A stretch of 64,000 bases of DNA, taken from positions 87,796 to 151,795 of the forward strand of contig CACWJA010000003.1 in NCBI GenBank assembly GCA_902761145.1, read 5' to 3'. Shown here one piece after another: positions 60,712 through 64,000 of the stretch. The position numbers and the translations under genes were made by a program. The notes below the pieces were generated by a model that worked only from the letters and a program-made list of their open reading frames with translations, did not search any database and was not told where the DNA came from. Position 1 is the stretch's first letter; each line of letters starts with the position of its first letter. This DNA comes from an uncultured bacterium (GTDB taxonomy: Bacteria > Patescibacteriota > Saccharimonadia > Saccharimonadales > Saccharimonadaceae).

Positions 60712-62562
60712 ATGAATATATTGGTGGTGGGCAATGTCATCAAAGATACTTATCTCAATCTAGACACCCGCACAGAACAATTAGAGACCGACAGCCACAA
60801 CACGCCGTGGTTAGATATTAGTTTCGACGCTAGCGAACATTATTTTTTCAACCACAATAGTAGCCTAGGCGGTGCTGCTATTTCTCTAGAAGTACTCACC
60901 AAAATGGGCTTATCTTGCCAAATAACCAACTCTGATACGCATTTAAACGCAGATGGTTTAGTATCCACTTCATCACCAGTTACCTACCGTTACATCCTTA
61001 TAGCCGATAGCAAATCCAGCTATTTTGCACCCAGCAAGCGTCCACTCACCAAATTCACTCCACCTACCAGTCCAATTGATTATTTATATATAGATCGCTC
61101 CGCAGAATTAGATAATACCACCATCACTCAGATCAAAGAATATCTAGCTGACCATAACGCTACACGGCTCATCATTTATATTAATAGCTCCAATATACGT
61201 CACATCAAATCACTACTACCACACGCTACACTTATTATTCTAGAAAATACCAGTCACGAAGATCAGCCGTTGCTTACATCAGCACTAAAAGATACCCCCA
61301 AATCCAAAATCATCCAGCTATCCGATACTTCCTTAAGTTATCAGAGCATCAAAGAGCCTCTTTCCTTACATAGGCTAGACATCACCACTCACTTGTCGGC
61401 CTATTCTATCGCTGCAGCTACGATAGTAGGCGGATTCGCCCTAGGCTACACCGCTTCTGATACTACAAAATTAGCTCGTATCAATGTCGAGCATTCCAAA
61501 CTTAATTCTTCCCTCAGCCTTTCCTCTATGCAAGATTTACTTTCAAACACACCAGTCCGCGCTAGCCTAGAGTTAACAGCAGCTAGTCTCATGCTACCAG
61601 GCAAAGGCATCCTGGCAGCAGACGAATCCGGTGGCTCCATCAAGAAAAAATTCGCCAAGCTCAACATCCCCGACGCCTACGACACCAGACGAGATTATCG
61701 CAATATTTTCTTCACCACTCCAGACATAGAAAAATACCTTACAGGCATAATACTATTCGACGAGACAGCTCACCAACACGCCGATAATGGCCAGACTTAT
61801 ATAGATTATCTCACGGCTAAGCGCATTATTCCTGGTATCAAAGTAGATCAAGGTCTAGTAACTTTCGATAATTCATTAGAAACATACACCAAAGGCCTCA
61901 CAGGTCTAGAAGATAGATTATCTACATACTACAACGAAGGTCTTAGATTCGCCAAATGGCGCGCAGCTTTTAATATTCGTTTATCCACCAGTGGCGATAT
62001 CCTCACACCCACCACACACGCCATCACGCAAAACTGTATTATCCTAGCAAAATACGCCAAGCTCTGTCAAGCCGCCAATATTATCCCTATAGTAGAGCCA
62101 GAAGTAGTTTATGACGGCTATTATTCATTAGCCGACAATACCAAGGTTACTGGGCAAATTTTAGACAAATTATTTATAGAACTTCAAAAAGCCAAAGTAA
62201 ACCTACGTGCCTGCATCCTCAAGGTAAATATGGTCTTAGCAGGCAAGCACTATTCGCATCAGCCTACCCCGTCAGAAATAGGCCACACCACGGCAGAAGT
62301 ATTGCGCAGCCACGTCCCAAAAGAGCTAGCGGGGATCGTATTCCTATCTGGTGGCCAGACCCCAGAACAAGCCACCATCAACTTAGCTGCCATCACCAAG
62401 TGCGGTCCTTTCCCTTGGCCTATAACATTCTCTTTCGCGAGAGCTTTACAAGACCCAGCTTTATATGCTTGGTCTGGAGATAATGCAAATATTAATAAAG
62501 CCCAAAAAGCATTTCTTGAAAGAGTCATAGCCAACGCCAACGCCCTCAATACACCATCCTGA
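60712..62562 (+). CDS. Pseudo-PfkB domain fused to class I fructose-bisphosphate aldolase
   Basis: The 616-residue protein has two parts. Residues 1 to about 280 look like a PfkB/ribokinase sugar kinase (NILVVGNVIKDTYLNL, SSLGGAAISLEVLTKMGLSC), but the catalytic GAGD motif is replaced (THLSAYSIAAATIVGGFALG), so it is probably not an active kinase. Residues about 285-616 are a class I aldolase: LMLPGKGILAADESGGSI, PGIKVDQGL, WRAAFNI, IVEPEVVYDG, the Schiff-base Lys in ILKVNMVLAGKH, FLSGGQTPEQA and TFSFARALQDPAL. It cleaves fructose-1,6-bisphosphate to the triose phosphates used by TpiA nearby. The kinase-like part may sense a sugar. Confidence 0.88.
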   Translation: MNILVVGNVIKDTYLNLDTRTEQLETDSHNTPWLDISFDASEHYFFNHNSSLGGAAISLEVLTKMGLSCQITNSDTHLNADGLVSTSSPVTYRYILIADSKSSYFAPSKRPLTKFTPPTSPIDYLYIDRSAELDNTTITQIKEYLADHNATRLIIYINSSNIRHIKSLLPHATLIILENTSHEDQPLLTSALKDTPKSKIIQLSDTSLSYQSIKEPLSLHRLDITTHLSAYSIAAATIVGGFALGYTASDTTKLARINVEHSKLNSSLSLSSMQDLLSNTPVRASLELTAASLMLPGKGILAADESGGSIKKKFAKLNIPDAYDTRRDYRNIFFTTPDIEKYLTGIILFDETAHQHADNGQTYIDYLTAKRIIPGIKVDQGLVTFDNSLETYTKGLTGLEDRLSTYYNEGLRFAKWRAAFNIRLSTSGDILTPTTHAITQNCIILAKYAKLCQAANIIPIVEPEVVYDGYYSLADNTKVTGQILDKLFIELQKAKVNLRACILKVNMVLAGKHYSHQPTPSEIGHTTAEVLRSHVPKELAGIVFLSGGQTPEQATINLAAITKCGPFPWPITFSFARALQDPALYAWSGDNANINKAQKAFLERVIANANALNTPS

Positions 62563-62572
62563 TATTAGCCAC

Positions 62573-62604
62573 AAAAAGCACCTACGTATAGTAGGCGCTT
62601 TTTT
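62573..62604. terminator. Bidirectional terminator
   Basis: AAAAGCACCTAC/GTAGGCGCTTTT stem (one mismatch) with T tracts on both strands, between the converging aldolase and rplY genes. Confidence 0.88.
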
Positions 62605-62616
62605 ATTATATATAAT

Positions 62617-63297
62617 CTATTCTTGAGTCTCTTCCTCAGCAGATTCATCCGAAGCTTCCGCCGCTTCAGTCCCCTCAGCCTCTTCATTGGCGGCCTCTAC
62701 TTGTTCTTCTGCCTCACGGGCAGCAGCCTCAGCAGCTGGGTCATATAGCGATGCTACTACCTGCTCTGGGTCCAGCTCTTTGTCAGCTAATTCCACACCA
62801 CTAGGAAGCACAATATCTTTTATAGTCACTTTATCGTCGATATCTTTTAGTGCTGCCACATCTATCTCCAGCTCCTTTGGAAGATCAGCTGGCTTCGCCT
62901 TTACATCTAGCTCTTCAATCGCCTGATTAATAGCATAGTGGTAAGTTTTAGCCGCCTCAGACGCATCAAAATTCACTAATACCACTGGTGTAGTAGCTTC
63001 TACCACTTCCCTAGCCGAAATAGCTTGAAATTCCACATTTATTATTTTGCGAGAAACAGGATCTATATGTACATCTTTTACTATCGCAAGATGCTTTTTA
63101 CCAGCCATATCCAAATCTATTGGCGAATGATATCCCGCCTTCTCTAGTACCTTCTCAGTAGCAACGTACTCAGATGCCAGCAGCACTGGTGTTTTACCAC
63201 CATATAGTACTGATGGTATCTTACCTTCCGCACGTAATGATCCAAGTTTCTTACCCACCACTTCTCTTTTTTCTAAAGTCAATTTATATTCTGCCAT
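62617..63297 (-). CDS. rplY: 50S ribosomal protein L25 (CTC/TL5 form)
   Basis: The 226-residue 5S rRNA-binding protein has the L25 start KLTLEKREVVGKKLGSLRAE, GKIPSVLYGGKTP, AIVKDVHIDPVSRKIINVEF and the CTC-type second domain (ELDVKAKPADLPKELEIDVA, DIVLPSGVEL). A long acidic Ala/Glu tail (about 190-226) is added. Leader with AAAGGAA and an extended -10 (TGATACAAT) at 63321-63326. Confidence 0.95.
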   Translation of the reverse strand: MAEYKLTLEKREVVGKKLGSLRAEGKIPSVLYGGKTPVLLASEYVATEKVLEKAGYHSPIDLDMAGKKHLAIVKDVHIDPVSRKIINVEFQAISAREVVEATTPVVLVNFDASEAAKTYHYAINQAIEELDVKAKPADLPKELEIDVAALKDIDDKVTIKDIVLPSGVELADKELDPEQVVASLYDPAAEAAAREAEEQVEAANEEAEGTEAAEASDESAEEETQE

Positions 63298-63320
63298 AAT
63301 ATTCCTTTATTTATCCTATA

Positions 63321-63326
63321 ATTGTA
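63321..63326 (-). promoter_or_regulatory. rplY -10 element (TGA-TACAAT)
   Basis: 23 nt before the ATG at 63297. The stretch 63327-63459 upstream shows nothing else. Confidence 0.55.
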
Positions 63327-63459
63327 TCACCTCTCTTATAATTTGCAAAGCTATACAGGATGCTGCCGTATGATTTGTAATTTTAGCGGGTAAAAATATA
63401 GCGACGGGGGCGATAGGGGTGGTGGTGGCTGGGTGGAATGGTTTATGGCGCCAAGCAGA

Positions 63460-63481
63460 AGAGACGCCCGGTGGCGTCTCT
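63460..63481 (-). terminator. Hairpin after the second FISUMP gene
   Basis: Perfect AGAGACGCC/GGCGTCTCT stem, followed on the minus strand by TCTGCTT. It lies in the 325-base gene-free stretch 63298-63622. A weak T tract makes it a moderate terminator. Confidence 0.5.
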
Positions 63482-63575
63482 ATCCTGGAATGTCTTCGCT
63501 TTATTTTTCATCCAGCTGTTTCATACCTCATACGATACGCTTATTACGCACTAAAGCATTTTTGCACTGTATTAT

Positions 63576-63642
63576 AGTTTCGAATGAGTTTCGGAGAGGC
63601 AGGAAGAAATAAACCGCTAAACCTACCTAGCTACACAACGTA
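63576..63642 (-). repeat. Shared 3' flank of FISUMP genes, copy 2
   Basis: Partner of 32727-32795, covering the last codons, stop and about 45 downstream bases. Confidence 0.85.
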
Positions 63643-64000
63643 ATGAATAGCCATTACTCCTATCGAAGAAGCTCTGAGGGGTCAGAGAGCCACTGACGCT
63701 GAAGTTCAAGCGGTCCGCACTGTTAATACCGTCCACCACACCGAACCAGTAGAGGCCACTACTCCCCACGCTACTGGAGCCACCCTCCCATTTGCCACCA
63801 TAGACAAAGTATACTGGGCTATTTTGGATATTCCCGCTAATACCGGAGGTCAAATCTTGCATATTTACTAGATTTTGGTAAGATTTGTCGCCGCTATAGG
63901 TAGGCAGCCTCCAGCCAGCAGGACAGATGGATTGGTTTACGTCTTGTTGGTTTGTAGTATAAGCGATAGATTTATTCATAGCTACAGCGGCAGTCCAATT
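63623..64000 (-). CDS. C-terminal end of a second FISUMP surface protein (gene runs off the right edge)
   Basis: The frame is open to base 64000; the visible 125 residues start NWTAAVAMNKSIAYTTNQQD and continue SICPAGWRLPTYSGDKSYQN, a FISUMP domain. It ends SLRCVAR like the protein at 32773-35535. The first 60 residues are nearly identical to that paralogue, the next 50 differ strongly (KWEGGSSSVGSSGLYW), and the end is identical again. The start lies outside the window. Confidence 0.88.
   Translation of the reverse strand, partial: NWTAAVAMNKSIAYTTNQQDVNQSICPAGWRLPTYSGDKSYQNLVNMQDLTSGISGNIQNSPVYFVYGGKWEGGSSSVGSSGLYWFGVVDGINSADRLNFSVSGSLTPQSFFDRSNGYSLRCVAR

Noticed and set aside
1..64000. 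CRISPR array, transposase or integrase
   Set aside because: I saw no regularly spaced direct repeats and no cas, transposase or recombinase motifs on either strand.

Overview
The window reads as a chromosome segment of a Patescibacteria/CPR bacterium, most likely a Candidatus Saccharibacterium (TM7). The assignment is inferred from several things seen here: a mosaic of surface proteins with FISUMP and Listeria-Bacteroides-type repeats, sorting-signal-like PDTG/PNAG tails, small membrane-anchored hypotheticals, a pseudo-PfkB/class I aldolase fusion, sparse metabolism and the standard stop codons (UGA is used as a stop throughout). There is no CRISPR array, transposase, integrase, rRNA gene or replication origin that I can see.

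Layout. 1-547: start of a surface protein whose promoter spacer is a (TA)n tract. 855-3366: pta-like / glmM / GNAT operon. 3502-25033: a large surface-glycan locus with a polyprenyl glycosylphosphotransferase, GT4, Wzy-like ligase, glmS, a GtrA/GtrB/GtrII-like glucosylation set, a deacetylase, galE, a Wzm/Wzt ABC exporter, glf and several GT2/GT8/GT-C transferases. galE plus glf implies UDP-galactofuranose supply. 25041-29089: cell-wall hydrolase/lectin (frameshifted), an anchored partner, a LexA-like winged-helix protein and an LCP glycopolymer transferase. 29202-32609: an HD-domain (p)ppGpp hydrolase-like cassette and the ftsZ-nrdR-Trx-mscS run. 32773-38986: FISUMP surface protein and an LRR/papain-like surface protease. 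39146-45064: grpE/hrcA with CIRCE, an NMP kinase, lamin-tail protein, membrane protein and a cysteine-less Lpd-like flavoprotein. 45154-53855: initiator tRNA, small conserved proteins, a short autonomous transcript, DsbA-like protein, CBS protein, a lipase interrupted by UAG, orn, a serpin, argS and tRNA-Gly. 53886-58096: anchored hypothetical, a structured RNA region ending in a copy of the tRNA-Gly 3' end, and three cassettes with consensus sigma70 promoters. 58170-63297: tpiA operon, HAD/PMM-like phosphatase, PfkB/aldolase fusion and rplY. 63623-64000: tail end of a second FISUMP protein.

Expression. Two start modes coexist. Seventeen genes have a TATAAT/TACAAT -10 hexamer (often TGn-extended) exactly 6 nt before the start codon, so the transcript would begin at or next to the A of ATG (leaderless). 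A few more have a 7-10 nt gap. Other genes carry AGGAGG-like Shine-Dalgarno sites and several have -35/-10 promoters. I used the 6-nt rule to choose several starts.

All functions are from reading motifs by eye; no database search was run.
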